DNA of 64,000 bases from Sipunculus nudus. Its lineage: Eukaryota; Annelida; Sipuncula; Golfingiida; Sipunculidae. The notes under the pieces are model-generated. The model searched no databases. It had not been told where the DNA came from and saw only the letters and a list, made by a program, of their open reading frames with translations. Location: assembly GCA_026874595.1 (NCBI GenBank), contig CM049320.1:20593714-20657713 (forward strand), read 5' to 3'. The position numbers and the translations under genes are program-made. Of this stretch, positions 1 through 10,499 are shown in pieces; within the stretch, counting starts at the first letter, position 1, and every line of letters begins with the position of its first letter.

Positions 1-877
1 TGAATAAAATAGCAATTAGTTGATAATAAACTACTTAATAACCTCGTTTGATTTTAACCAAAATGACATTTGTTCCTCGCTCTAGCCGGTTGTTCTTCAC
101 GACATACCCTAAATTGAGTCAGAGTCATAGACAAGCTGTACATGACAAGGTTCAGCCTTAAGAACACAGCAGTCTCCAGTTGTCCGTGGAATGATACCGA
201 CATCATTAACATGACCGACACGGGCTTCGTATTTCTCATTTTCGGGTATCGTGAACACCTTGAAACATATATATATATATACCAGGCTAATAGTGCTACA
301 ATGGTTATCTATAATCCTCACACTTTCAAAACATACTGTAACTGGAAGTATATTTAACTGATATTTTGTATTATTTACATAAGCAACATTTAACATAATA
401 AAAAAAAATAATTAATTTATATTAATTTTTCTTATATTTTATATTTTTATACAAAGATACATATCAGATAATTATTAGATGTTAACAATTACGTGAGTTA
501 AACGTTTTAATGACCAATTAATCTAACAGATAATTCTACATTAGGTCACATGTTAAAATAAAATAAAATCCTTAGGATTTAAACCTTGTTGCAAATCACT
601 CGTGTGGTTGACAAAAAGATTATAGGAATTGGGTGATATTACATTATTGAAACAAGCCCCACAGCTGTGACTGTGATATATGATTTGTTGTAGAGACGGT
701 ATCTGTCTTGTCCTAGGTTATCCCACAGGCTTTATTCTATCTTCCCTGTCTTTTTTGCAACGAATTCCCGGATTACGACTGTGCCGGACACATCAATACC
801 AACAGAGAGGAGGAAATTCAATTAGTTGCCTTGTGTCTCTGGCATATCCCTGGCAGCGGTACCTGACTTGTAAATTA
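1..877 (-). pseudogene. Decayed copy A of the tandem secreted-protein gene family (exons B and C; last exon lies outside the window)
   Basis: Read on the minus strand, 877-660 matches the 227-base exon B of the open copies and 258-43 matches their exon C. The start of exon B keeps an AG acceptor and reads VIYKSGTAARD, but two TAA stops interrupt it, and its 3' end with the donor site is gone: about 90 bases present in copy C are missing near 651-660. Exon C reads VFTIPENEKYEARVGH and IIPRTTGDCC, is about 25 bases shorter than 241, and runs into a stop after VQLVYDSDSI. The last exon would lie before base 1. The pairing of a lost donor with internal stops makes this a pseudogene. It resembles copy C (43,308-44,804) much more than the open copies, so it belongs to an older duplication. 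A (TA)n-like stretch lies just upstream of exon C at about 270-282. Confidence 0.8.
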
Positions 878-910
878 CTATATAACAAAGGTAGATTTAT
901 TAAGTAGGAA
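1..910 (+). repeat. Segmental duplicate of 43,846-44,840
   Basis: The first 910 bases run collinear with 43,846-44,840, including the decayed exons and the AT-rich intron between them. Similarity stops where unit A continues into a 2.8-kb stretch that is absent from the other copy. Confidence 0.85.
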
Positions 911-929
911 ATACGACTCATTGTTATCG

Positions 930-1404
930 TGAGAATCGAGAAATGTATTTTGAGCTAACCCCTGTTTATGAACCAAGAACATGAAGGATCTACATCTAGG
1001 TCTCTAAACGCAATGGTTACTAGTACGCTAGAAATGACAATTTTAACCAGATTCATTGAATATATAATTCATGACATATTTTTATCTACTTTGGGATAAC
1101 GTACCACCGGACACTCATTTTAAAAGTTTAATAATATTAGATAGTATATAAAATAGAGTAAATAACTATAAATTACATTTTGTTACTAAGGATAAGATAC
1201 AGGGATCTTCCTGATTGATTTGGGAATCATTCGTTTATTGACACTTGTGATAAAAAGTCCGTAATCCTACCAACTGTACATTGAAACTTGTATACAGTCT
1301 TGTCTCAATATAAAGAGTTATGCAAGTTTAGTTTTCACTAAACAACAAATACAATCACAAATCACAAGTGCGAACATCAAGAGGTGTGTTAGAAAGATGC
1401 AATG
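930..1404. other. Non-coding, no gene seen
   Basis: AT-rich sequence without a supported reading frame. The first bases still resemble the region upstream of exon B in the open gene at about 10,505. It leads into a long (TA)n tract. Confidence 0.5.

Positions 1405-1467
<63 letters not shown>
1405..1467. repeat. (TA)n microsatellite, left flank of Penelope-like element 1
   Basis: About 31 uninterrupted TA dinucleotides. A matching (TA)n tract at 3,515-3,569 lies on the other side of the Penelope-like element, suggesting insertion into a TA tract. Confidence 0.95.
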
Positions 1468-1468
<1 letters not shown>

Positions 1469-1506
1469 CTCTAAAGAAAAACAACACTGTTAATTCACAA
1501 CAGTCT

Positions 1507-1534
1507 GTTTCAAGGGATGCGACCCGATCATCAG
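1507..1534 (-). ncRNA. Hammerhead-ribozyme-like core in the 3' region of Penelope-like element 1
   Basis: On the minus strand CTGATGA (1,534-1,528) is followed after 16 bases by GAAAC (1,511-1,507), the two invariant core boxes of the hammerhead ribozyme in the right order and orientation relative to the element. The spacer contains GGG and CCC that can pair around a six-base loop, but two U-U or C-U oppositions lie next to the core, so stem II is imperfect. Stem III and the cleavage site are not clear. It may be a decayed ribozyme. Confidence 0.4.
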
Positions 1535-1539
1535 GAGAA

Positions 1540-2100
1540 TGTGGTTAGAATGAAGCTAACGGCGTGGTTTGAAACGCCGAGACTTTACGAGATTACGAGA
1601 TTATGCTTTGTGCGATTCGGGGCGGGGGAGGGGGGCATGTGAAAGACTGACACTGAGCCTATTGTCCTCGGATGCACAATAGGATTGGTCGGGGTACACG
1701 TGCGATACTGGAACATAACAGGGCAGGGCAAAGAGGTTATTTATTGCTTTAAATTTTATAAATAATACAAAGATATATACCAGGATGCTCAATTAGCATA
1801 TTGAACTGATTTCTAATAGGTTCTTGGAAGCAGTAAACATATGAGTAGTATACATAAAAATACACACATACTATGAAAATACACAATATACAAGGCAAAT
1901 ATACAATATAAAAGGCAAATATACTATTCTATACTCATACCAAATGCGATCCACTCGGTAAACTCACCATGATGTAGTGGTAACGCCATGTCCCTCATCA
2001 CTGCAAAGCAATGAGAGAACAACTACCTGAACAGGTAAGTTTGCCCAGCGGATCCTCGTTGGGGAGGGGGGGGGGGGTTAAGGGGGTGAATATTAGTACG
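1540..2100. other. 3' untranslated part of Penelope-like element 1; no gene seen
   Basis: No supported frame. A short hairpin lies at about 1,559-1,577 (GGCGT/ACGCC arms) and a G-rich tract at 2,061-2,077. Confidence 0.45.
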
Positions 2101-2104
2101 AATG

Positions 2105-2757
2105 CTAGGTTTTAAAATATTCCAGGGTGAATTTGTTTTGATGGCGGCACTTAGAGAGAATTTCAGGTCTTGAGTTCAACAATGATCCGGGGGGGGGGGG
2201 GGGGGGCGTTGCTATAAGTAGCTTTTCAGACAAGCAGAGATCACACTTCCCACAGAAGTAATGTGCAGCCTTGGCAGATATTTCCAAGGAGAGCTTGTAA
2301 TTGATATTGTTGTCTTTTAGTGACCACATGTGTTTAGACAGTTCAGTATTTTTAGCGTGGGATCTGTTCCGAAAGGATTGCTTGTGGTTATTGTATCTTG
2401 TCTTGAAATCACCTTCAGTACACCCTATGTAGTGTTTCACGTCATTGTCTGTTCTAACTGTTGCCTTATAGACAATGCATTTCAGTTGACATTGACCATT
2501 CATAGGACATTCGTCTTTTTTACGGCAGTTACATTGTTTTTGAGGTACATTCACAGCATTGTCAGTATTTAAAACCTTCATATTATGGTTGCTGATCAGG
2601 TTAGATATGTTGGGTAGACAGCTATAGCTAATTTTCAAATTGTTCCTGTTGAATAACCTGTGGTACCTGTGATGTTGAGGGAAGTGTTTTTCAACTAGTT
2701 TCATGAATTGTCCGCCAATGTTGGTTTTTACATGACGGCTGTAGGGGGGATTAAACC
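2105..2757 (-). pseudogene. C-terminal GIY-YIG endonuclease part of Penelope-like element 1
   Basis: The frame opens with IWFNPPYSRHVKTNIG just upstream of 2,704 and continues to 2,105. It contains a cysteine cluster (CNCRKKDECPMNGQC), then the nuclease motif as VYKATVR ... YIGCTEGDFKTRYNNHK, then an LSKHMW segment and a C-terminal SKCRHQNKFTLEYFK. This is the layout of the Penelope-type GIY-YIG domain, which nicks target DNA for primed reverse transcription. A run of 18 G on the plus strand (2,189-2,206) inserts about six consecutive prolines before GSLLNSRPEIL, where related elements have none, so this domain is probably damaged. A frameshift near 2,755 separates it from the RT. Confidence 0.85.
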
Positions 2758-3300
2758 ATATTTTTCCTTTTCCTGTTTCTTTTGCTTTTCACTGTGGGTT
2801 CAACATATTTTAAGCTTTCTGAGAACCCGCTTTTCGCTAAAGCTTTGTCATACATAGGTTTGGCTTTCATAAATAGCTCTTTATTGCAGGAGTTGTCAGA
2901 TACACGTTTGCTGATCATCATAGGTATCTGCCTAATGATAGCTTGGGTTTGATTGGATTGTGCGTGGATATAAAGCGGGTCATTGTTCGGTTTTCTGTAA
3001 GGGTAGAAAATGTCATTTTGGAGGTCAAATGTTACGTCTAAGAAATCTGTGCAGGTCAGGTTAGTTTCAATGGTTATCTTTAACCCAACATTGGAAAAGA
3101 GTTTGATCATTTTCTTACGGGTGCTGTCTGCTTTGGGTCCAGACATGTTGGGGAAACAACCTAAACCGTCATCACGATACAGGCCTAGAGCATTTTCACC
3201 AAATTCCTTTTTCAACATATCTAGGATGTATAAACCAACAATTTTGCATACTTCAGCGCCATCAAAACTGCCCATGGTGACGTCAAAACTAGTATGATTT
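2751..3300 (-). pseudogene. Reverse transcriptase palm and thumb of Penelope-like element 1
   Basis: Minus-strand frame with FDVTMGSFDGAEVC at the start, the catalytic motif C as LGLYRDDGLG, then FLDVTFDL and a basic tail. The YRDD box with the following DGLG and FLDVTFDL segments is typical of one branch of Penelope-like RTs. The frame is separated from motif A upstream by a shift within a run of nine A near 3,300, which turns the expected reading into a stop. It acts, in an intact element, on its own RNA primed from nicked chromosomal DNA. Confidence 0.85.
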
Positions 3301-3514
3301 TTTTTTCACCCAGGTGTTACCGTTGCTAAACAGTAAGCTTTTCTTGCTGTGCAGGATCGTTTTAATAACATCCTTTGGAATGGAGACCATGGTTTTGGCA
3401 AATTCGAGGGCTTTCATGAGGAGATCTTCTGTGATCGAGGGGTAAAAGTCAACAATATCAAACTTTATGAACTTAGATTTTTGTTTCAGCTTCAATTTCT
3501 TGAACCAAGATATT
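3289..3514 (-). pseudogene. Reverse transcriptase motif A segment of Penelope-like element 1
   Basis: Reads SWFKKLKLKQKSKFIKFDIV and then DFYPSITEDLL, the motif A of Penelope-like RTs with its catalytic aspartate. The reading frame begins directly at the (TA)n tract, so everything N-terminal of this point is missing. Confidence 0.8.

Positions 3515-3569
<55 letters not shown>
3515..3569. repeat. (TA)n microsatellite, right flank of Penelope-like element 1
   Basis: TA dinucleotides with one TACA interruption, mirroring the tract at 1,405-1,467. Confidence 0.95.
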
Positions 3570-3571
<2 letters not shown>

Positions 3572-3689
3572 CTCGAGAAATCTTTGCCGGGTGCTTGAAT
3601 CTTGGGGTTCAAGCGTCCGATGGAAGAAAAATTCAGGGTGTATTACCAAGAGAATCAAAGTGCAGGGTGTCTCGAAAACTACACAGACA

Positions 3690-6600
3690 GTTGAAATAAC
3701 TTTAACTGAAATCAAATGATCAATCAATGACAAGGTTTCTAACCATATAATACGATATTTAAACAAATATATAAGATATGAATTCTTTATAACCATTACA
3801 AATTTAATAATGTAATGACGCTTGTAAACGCTCCAAACTCAGAACAAACTTTTACGACATTTTGGCCTTAGATTGTTCGTAAATCAGTCACATATCCGAA
3901 TAAATAAAGCGAATATTTGAATATTGAATAGGACAAAATGCTACAATATAAAAAGACTTTATACTGCGCGAGTTTTGTATGAATTTCACTTTCCATTGAG
4001 CACGACATTTGTATTGCCATGGTAACCAAAAACGGCACTAGAACAGTCATTCTGAAGGCAAAGGTTGGTTGTTAACTCCAGGCCAGCAGGATTTACACTG
4101 ACACTGGCAGGTAGTGCATTTAGTTTTTTTTCATTCATACTTCGGGAATAAGGAATCCATTGACATTTTAATGAACGCATGCAACTGGTTTTACCAAATG
4201 CCATGAAATGACTTGGGGTTTTCTCAGGAAAATTCAGCTTATAGGGTTCCTAAGATAAATCATGACCTGTCAACAACGTTTTTGCCGGAAAATTTGTTTT
4301 GTGCAATTGCTAAAACACATCATTTATGCTTTTGCCCGGTAAAAGCCATTCAGCGACTCAGTCGTTTGTCACACAATACACCGTGTATAGAGCGCACCAT
4401 AAAGATCTTTTACAATGAAGAGTCACGTGTGTAGACAAATGTATTATTACTGAATAATGTCTTACCAAAATTAACTGCGTGTTATATTTATTCTCCTCGG
4501 CCTAGAGCAAAGCATTTTTTTCTGCAAAGGAAATTATGTTCACATAATGTTTCTAAATAATACAATTATCTGGGGAATTTAATTTTTCTCCTCGGACCTA
4601 TATCATTATTTTTTATTCCTGTGTATGGTGTTCCTGGTCGGCTCATCAAGTGCTTGCAAAGTATTTACCCGACAGTGGATATTTGTTTCTTATATCCATA
4701 TTTTCCCATCGAGACACGTATGTAAACTACATTTGAACGTTTGTTCAGAATGTTCTTGTGTTTAGCACGTATGTTGGCCAGTTCCTTGCCTCCTTAGAAG
4801 TTGTACCTGACTGATAATTTCATCAAGATGTTAGATTTGTTGATTTTATGATACATGTGACTGTAAACCTATCCTGTTTGTCTGTCAGGCTTAAAAGATG
4901 TATTGATATTTCTGTTTCTTTAAAGAAATGTTGCTCGGAAGCTTGCGTAATTGGCCGAATACTGTCATGGGAAAGTACATTCTGGAGTGTACTTCCATTC
5001 TGCCTGGTTTACTAAAATGTCATTTAACATAAAGCCCTTTCATAAACACGTTTTGTTTTCTCACTACTTTAATCATGAAATATAACTCAAACTGCATTGA
5101 AATCCAGATATCAGGTATGTATTTAACCAATCTTATGAACCCAGAGCTGCCAATTACTGGTATTAAAGCGGTCATTAAGGCTGGCCAGGCTTATGCTGAT
5201 TAACGTCAAGAGAGAGGGTGCAGTGATCAGGATAACTTGTATCCAGCTAAAAGAGATCTCTAGTCACCGTATCACCAATCAAACAAAAACCACATCTATT
5301 GGGGAAATATTTTTTTATCCCGACGTCAAACTTATGGTTTCATGCACACCCTACTTGGGTAAAGTTAATTAATAGGTGTTCTTTCACCTAAAGAAAATAT
5401 AATCATTTCAGCAACGCATTTTCGCGACAAGATAGATATATAAGAAATGAACGAATGCTTCACAAATTTCAGTCCTTAATAAGACCATCGTCAATGTCTG
5501 AATTACTTGGTGGAATAAACAAATTTTCGGCAAATATTATCTTTCGTAAACCAATATTCAACATATTCAACAGGCCGCTTAAATCTGGGAAGTATCATAT
5601 ATAAGTATTGTAATGTAATGCTTAGCGTCAGCTATTTTGTAATTTTCTCCTATGTGTTGTGGAACATAAAATGTATGCAAGTAAAGTGTTCTGGCAGAAA
5701 AAAGCACATTATGCTATATATGGACAGTGGATCAATGTATTTCTGGAAGAATATGGTCACAGTAATAGTTACAATGAGGCGAAAAGGGTTTCTACTAATT
5801 ATTGCTGCAATAATCCTGTACATATTACATGGCCGATTGTACCTGCTGGCTAAAGTGAAAGAGGTGGGCTCAGAAACTATTTGTTGCAGTTATTGTATCT
5901 CTTCTGTAGAGGACACCACTGTCTCATAACATAGGCTACGACTAGGTATGGTTACGGAAAGGAATCTATAGTCAAGTACCCGATTTTTTATTATCATTTA
6001 GTTAAAGGGATATGCAGAGGAGGGTGAATATAACTGTATATCTTTGTGAATAAAGTCAAGTTTACAACTGTATATAGAAAACTTAAAATATATATCAGCA
6101 AGCTAGTCGAAGGGCATTAAATCGTGGCATTTTGTTAATTCACACCTGCTTAAAAAACTTGGTAATTGTAGCTTCGAAACACCGTATGTGGGACCATGAA
6201 TGATCCCGAGATCAGTATCATAAGGTTATTCCACAGAAACTCTCAGGTAAGGTTAACAATAAATAAGAATTACATGATATCTAAAAAAAAGTATTTCTTT
6301 CTTCTTCTGTCTACTTTTGTTTAAGATTCCACGGGTTATGTATTTTCTATCTTTTAACTGACTTCATTCACTACGAGTTTAAAATGTTATATGCGTCATT
6401 CACGACTTCACCTAAAATTTACATGATTTTGCCAATAAATGGAGATGATTCTTGAAATATATATTTTTGTTTTGTTTCAAATGATTGTATAAGTAGTTAT
6501 AATGACCAAAACTCCTTCCATGACTCGGATGCTCACGTGCTTTCTGTAGGGGTGAATGCAGTCTGCAGGGGTGAATGAATCCAGGAGACTGGAAGAACCA

Positions 6601-7035
6601 CCAACATTGGTTGGGCCACTCTCGAAGCCAAGTCGGAAATCGAAATTGGGTTGGAAGCTGAGACAGCCGAGTGTGTTAGATACTGAATGTGATTTCAATC
6701 CTATACTTAAATATTTAAATAGATCCGAGTCTATGTTAGATAATGTGACAGATAAAAAGGGTGATATTATTTCTTTATTGTAACCGATTTACAAATGTGT
6801 CAGGCCAATATGTCCATACCCAGTTAGTATATTACATACAATGGACAACCTGCTAGAACTTTCAGTTGCAATATAACCTGCATGCTTAACCTGAGATGAA
6901 TATCGATCGCCCAAGTTGATTAGAGGCAGCACAGGTAATATTATCTCCCGCCTGTGCTTCAAACCCCATTACGTTATTGATAAAACTAAGTGGCCGTGCA
7001 TAAATATGTGACAAGCGAGCTTGAACCACTAAATT
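3690..7035 (+). repeat. Segmental duplicate of 44,855-47,555
   Basis: Collinear and highly similar to 44,855-47,555. Two blocks here, about 3,903-4,302 and 4,915-5,185, are missing from the second copy. No host gene was recognised in it; frames at 5,618-5,929 and 6,556-6,783 are interrupted by indels in the other copy and are probably not coding. Confidence 0.85.
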
Positions 7036-7140
7036 GCGTAATTCCAAAGGCGTACTGCTCTGTACCGAGCCCACACAAGGCATCATTGTCATGAGAATAC
7101 TAAGTATCCAATCAGAATGTAAATACGCTGTTTCTGGCAA
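6886..7140 (-). other. Unrecognised open frame kept in both duplicates
   Basis: An 84-codon minus-strand frame starting around MPETAYLHSDWILSIL and ending SNQLGRSIFISG. The other copy keeps both halves in frame, with similar residues, although Penelope-like element 2 (47,556-49,627) is inserted between them. A hydrophobic stretch near its start (WILSILMTMMPCVGS) could be signal-peptide-like. No family is recognised, there is no ATG with clear support, and splice sites were not resolved. It may be only a chance frame. Confidence 0.2.
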
Positions 7141-7649
7141 TTATGGACTTTAAACATTGTCATTTCACCAATTACAAACTTGAGAGTCCAGAAGTTTGGT
7201 AAAATCCGAGTTGCTATTTGCGGCAGCATGTCGTGTCAGCAATACCGAGTCCACTCTGTTTACGACACAGATGTCAACGAAAAAACGATTTTCCCATCAC
7301 TGCATCATCTTTTTCTGATTCCCGTTTTCTTTGGAAGCATGTTTTGGTGACAACCGTCCTCGAACGCTGTGGCATTCTGACACTTTTCTGGCGGCACAGT
7401 TACACAGAGAGTGATAAGGGTTTTTATCCAAAGACCACGTGCCTCATTAGCTTAAGATGGTGGATGAACTAGGCGTGACCTGAAAAATGCTAGTCAAAAG
7501 TGAAAACAAAAGTTGGCCTTGCACAACAAACAAGTATTTTAGATCACGCATTATCAGCCTGGTTTATCCCTTTGATTACAACGGGACTCGCAGATATGAT
7601 TTTTTTCCCATAGACTTTCACGTATCCTGATTGCAGGTATCAGGTGCAG

Positions 7650-7805
7650 TTATTCTGGGTCCGTTGCCGCCAGTTAGGGTCAGGTACCGCTAGTCGGCGC
7701 CCTGTGCCGCCAGTCGAGGTCCAATGCCACCAGTCAGGTCAAGTACGGCTAATGGGGTCTCGTGCCGCCAGTCGGGGTTCAGTGCCACAAGTCAGGATCG
7801 AGTAC
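7650..7805. repeat. GC-rich minisatellite, unit about 21 bases
   Basis: Some seven to eight degenerate units of the type GTGCCGCCAGTCGGGGTC follow each other, with variants such as ATGCCACCAGTCAGGTC. The GC content contrasts sharply with the AT-rich surroundings. A matching array is at 50,245-50,396. Several frames are open across it because the unit length is a multiple of three; I do not take this as coding. Confidence 0.85.
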
Positions 7806-7919
7806 CTTGTAACGAACTTTTTAACTTGATTTTTTTTTCAACATCTCGGTCAAGTCATATAATTACGGAAATTCATATGGTTACCGTATCTCAGGATCTC
7901 TACTTCACATTTATGCATT

Positions 7920-8129
7920 ATGGCTTTATATAAATCGCCAAGCAATTTAAAGCAACATCTTGTGCTAGCCAATGAATTATTATTAAGTATGCACAAGAAA
8001 TTGTCACATGAACACAGAGCTATTGTAGTTTGGGAGAGTAAATTGCGTCATATTAAATCAAATCAAACAGCCGGCGACCAAAGCCCTATCATCGTGTATG
8101 TTTTTTTGCCGTCTCTCCGTAGATTTTAA
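7920..8129 (+). other. Short open frame kept in both young duplicates, probably not a gene
   Basis: Reads MALYKSPSNLKQHLVLANEL onward for 69 codons; the partner at 50,507-50,710 has the same start with few changes and a different tail. It lies opposite the 3' flank of the minus-strand gene. The older copy (about 42,260-42,470) does not keep the frame. Preservation here reflects the youth of the duplication, so it is weak evidence. Confidence 0.15.
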
Positions 8130-8896
8130 AAAAAATCCTTAAAGGTAAAGTCTTCAAACTTTGTCAACAGAATAGAAACCTGTTAATTTCTATGCGCCCA
8201 TGGTCAACAGGAGGCGTTGAAATGGAAAGATGTGTGTTTATTTATTTGAAATGTGAAACTAACTCTATCTACCGGAAACCCATAACTTTTCTAATTGTGT
8301 CAGAGTCGGCATCCTGCTCGTCGGGAAGGACCTTCTGCCCTGAAGACGGCAGAATTAAGAAAAAAAAAACGGTGAAAAATGGCATTTGAGGTGAAAAAAT
8401 ACTTAATTTGCATAGAATGCAAATTGCAATCCAATTTATTATTTAAATAATAATACAAAGCAACTTTATATTTCTTTATACCCATCTTACATTTGATGTA
8501 CAAATTGAGACATGAATTGTACATGAAACTGATTTACGTCCCTCTAATTGCAACTGTTATTTACCATGGCCTGTTGTTTACAACAATACAAAATTGTAAA
8601 TTTATCAGTTTTATTGACAGTAAAGTACAACATTTAATAGGCACACCTCTAAATTAAGCATAGGATTTCATTGTTGTAGTTCAGTTCATTTCAAGCGCTA
8701 AAAATACAAGCATTATGAAGAATCTGCACATTTGAAATATACAATATACATAAGAATAAAATATGTTTAAATGTGTGTATATAATTGTCATGCATGTCGT
8801 CCGTTATCTCGTTTGCATGCAGTCCATATCAGCTTTCTGACATTTTACATTGTTTCAGGGTATTTGTTCAAGAAGAAACAGTAATCCCTCTGAAGC

Positions 8897-10479
8897 TCAA
8901 ATATTTTCCACGTCAACAGAATAAAGCCCCACTGCCGCTCTATGGGGCTCGATAATACGAATGTTGATTGTGGAGTTCATTCGCTCAGATTTCTCAAGAT
9001 CCGTGTAACATGTGAATCCGCAGCGTGTGTGCTCTTCAGCCAAACGATTCTCAAAGCGACAACGCCGATAAAGGACCCCCCTTCCGTCTTCCTCGGTAGA
9101 CACTGGCCAGTAAACATACACGTTGTCACACCCGATGTCTCTTACATACACATTCACAAAGAGGTCGGGTAAAGGGAAAAGGTAGTCAAGCTGGACACTG
9201 AGAATTCCAGGAGGATGAGTAGGTACCTGGACGAATGTACCAGCCATGCTCCCCTCAGGAAACCAGGGGTCTCTGCCCATCACTGTAATGATTGGATCTG
9301 AAGATACATCATGTAAAAGGACTTCAGAAAAGAATAGATTTTCAATGTCATCAATTAATGGTAATCTGGCATAGGAGCATGACCAGAACATCATTTGCCA
9401 CGACAAAATTTATTTAATCAAAACAAGTTAAATGATTTGTAATCAAAAACTAAATAAAATAGCATAAAATTGATAATAAACTACTTAACAACCTCGTTTG
9501 ATGTGAACCAAAATGGCATTGGTTCTGCGCTCATGCCGGTTGTTGGTAACGGTATACCCTACAGGGAGGCCAGAATCATAGACAAGCTGTACATGAGTTG
9601 GTTCAGCCTTTAAGCCACAGCAGTCTCCAGTTGTCCGTGGAATGATATTAGCACCACTAGCATTCATACTGTGAACCCCAACCACCTGACCAACATGGGC
9701 CTCGTATCTCTCATCTTCGGGTATAGGGAATACCTTGAATCATATAAGCACTGAGTGTGATGTAATGTTTGTGAGTAATATGCACACTTTCAAGACATAT
9801 TATCACTGCTAGTATATTTGACTGGTATAAACTTTCGGAGTACTTAATAGAAGATAGTTAATAGATAATTTAAAAAGTTTATATCTATCAGATGTTACAC
9901 AGATCCAGACCCTGTGAGAAAAGTCATAGACAGGTATTAGATCAATATAACATATATAATATATACATATACTATTAATATAACGTACGCTTTACGTTTT
10001 AATGGCCATCTTATCTAGAACAGCGTTCATTGTGTTACATAACCCGTGATGATAAAACAAATCCTTATAATATTAACTTTGTCTTGAATTACTTGTTTGG
10101 TTTACATACGTTTTTAGGTATTTGGTAATATTACACTAAATCGACAATACTTCAGGGTTCTCTTTTGCTTTATATACAGTATAAAGATTTAGGAACATTC
10201 CAGGATAATGCAGTTAATGTTCTTTCTTCATAAAAAAACAGGGGGTACCTACCTGGCGGCCCACTGATGTAACTGTGATGTATGTTTTGTTATACAGACG
10301 GTATCTGTCTTGTCCAAGGTTATCCCAAAGGCTTAACACTGTCATCCCTGTCTTTTTTGCAACAAATTCCCAGGCTACGACTGTGCCGGACACATTAATA
10401 CCAACAGCGGGGAGAATGTTCAGACAGTTACCTTGTGTCTCTGGCAAGTCCCTGGCAGCGGTACCCGACTTGTAAATTA
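8897..10479 (-). CDS. Open copy B of the tandem secreted-protein gene family, last three exons
   Basis: Three exons on the minus strand: B 10,479-10,253 (227 bases), C 9,733-9,493 (241), D 9,297-8,897 (401, with stop). Acceptors TTTTACAG, ATTCAAG and TATCTTCAG and donors CAG/GTAGGT and GAG/GTTGTT give phases 1, 0 and 1 that join without a shift. The 288 complete codons form a first domain of about 155 residues (GTVVAWEF, LSLWDNLG, YNKTYITVTS, GQVVGVHSMN, GDCCGL), resembling the beta-sandwich repeats with a G-x-V-x-x-W-E-F and G-x-V-V-G core seen in invertebrate extracellular proteins, and a second of about 130 residues with four cysteines (IGCDN, YRRCRF, TRCGFTCY) ending in GLYSVDVENI. Four N-x-S/T sites (NVS, NKT, NAS, NST) fit the secretory pathway. 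The preceding exon, which must end in phase 1, was not found. Function unknown; adhesion or lectin-like binding is only a guess. Confidence 0.8.
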
Positions 10480-10499
10480 CTGTAAAACAAAGGTAGAAT

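Larger units (their letters stand above)
1468..3514 (-). mobile_element. Penelope-like retroelement 1, 5'-truncated, with reverse transcriptase and GIY-YIG endonuclease remnants
   Basis: The minus strand encodes, in three frames joined by two frameshifts, the RT and endonuclease of a Penelope-like element. Reading begins abruptly beside the (TA)n tract at 3,515, after the RT fingers, so the 5' part is missing. The coding part ends at 2,105. About 640 bases of 3' untranslated sequence follow, ending beside the other (TA)n tract and containing a hammerhead-like core at 1,507-1,534. The second unit of the 43-kb duplication lacks this block: there the sequence passes from the equivalent of about base 910 directly to that of 3,690. 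Family knowledge: such elements combine an RT related to telomerase with a GIY-YIG nuclease and often carry hammerhead ribozymes in their terminal repeats. Confidence 0.85.

Noticed and set aside
1970-2045. tRNA-like A-box (TGTAGTGGTAACG) suggesting a tRNA gene or SINE head.
   Set aside because: No matching B-box or cloverleaf could be drawn, and no further copies with the same start were seen in the window.
3349-3699. Plus-strand frame with a long YIYIYI repeat.
   Set aside because: It is the translation of a (TA)n tract plus the antisense of the Penelope-like RT. The same holds for 3,473-3,796, 18,641-18,911 and 41,084-41,284.
5618-5929. 103-codon plus-strand frame with basic and hydrophobic stretches, considered as a small membrane protein.
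   Set aside because: The partner at 46,138-46,450 has one-base deletions that break it, and no family motif is visible.
6556-6783. 75-codon plus-strand frame with a proline- and lysine-rich start.
   Set aside because: The duplicate at 47,080-47,300 has a stop and an indel in it; no recognisable domain.
7218-7472. 84-codon plus-strand frame kept in the young duplicate (49,807-50,073).
   Set aside because: The duplicates are too young for frame preservation to be informative, and neither splice sites nor motifs support it.
8942-9172. Plus-strand frame opposite the last exon of copy B, and its partner at 51,620-51,892.
   Set aside because: Antisense shadow of the exon; the minus-strand frame has splice support and conserved residues.
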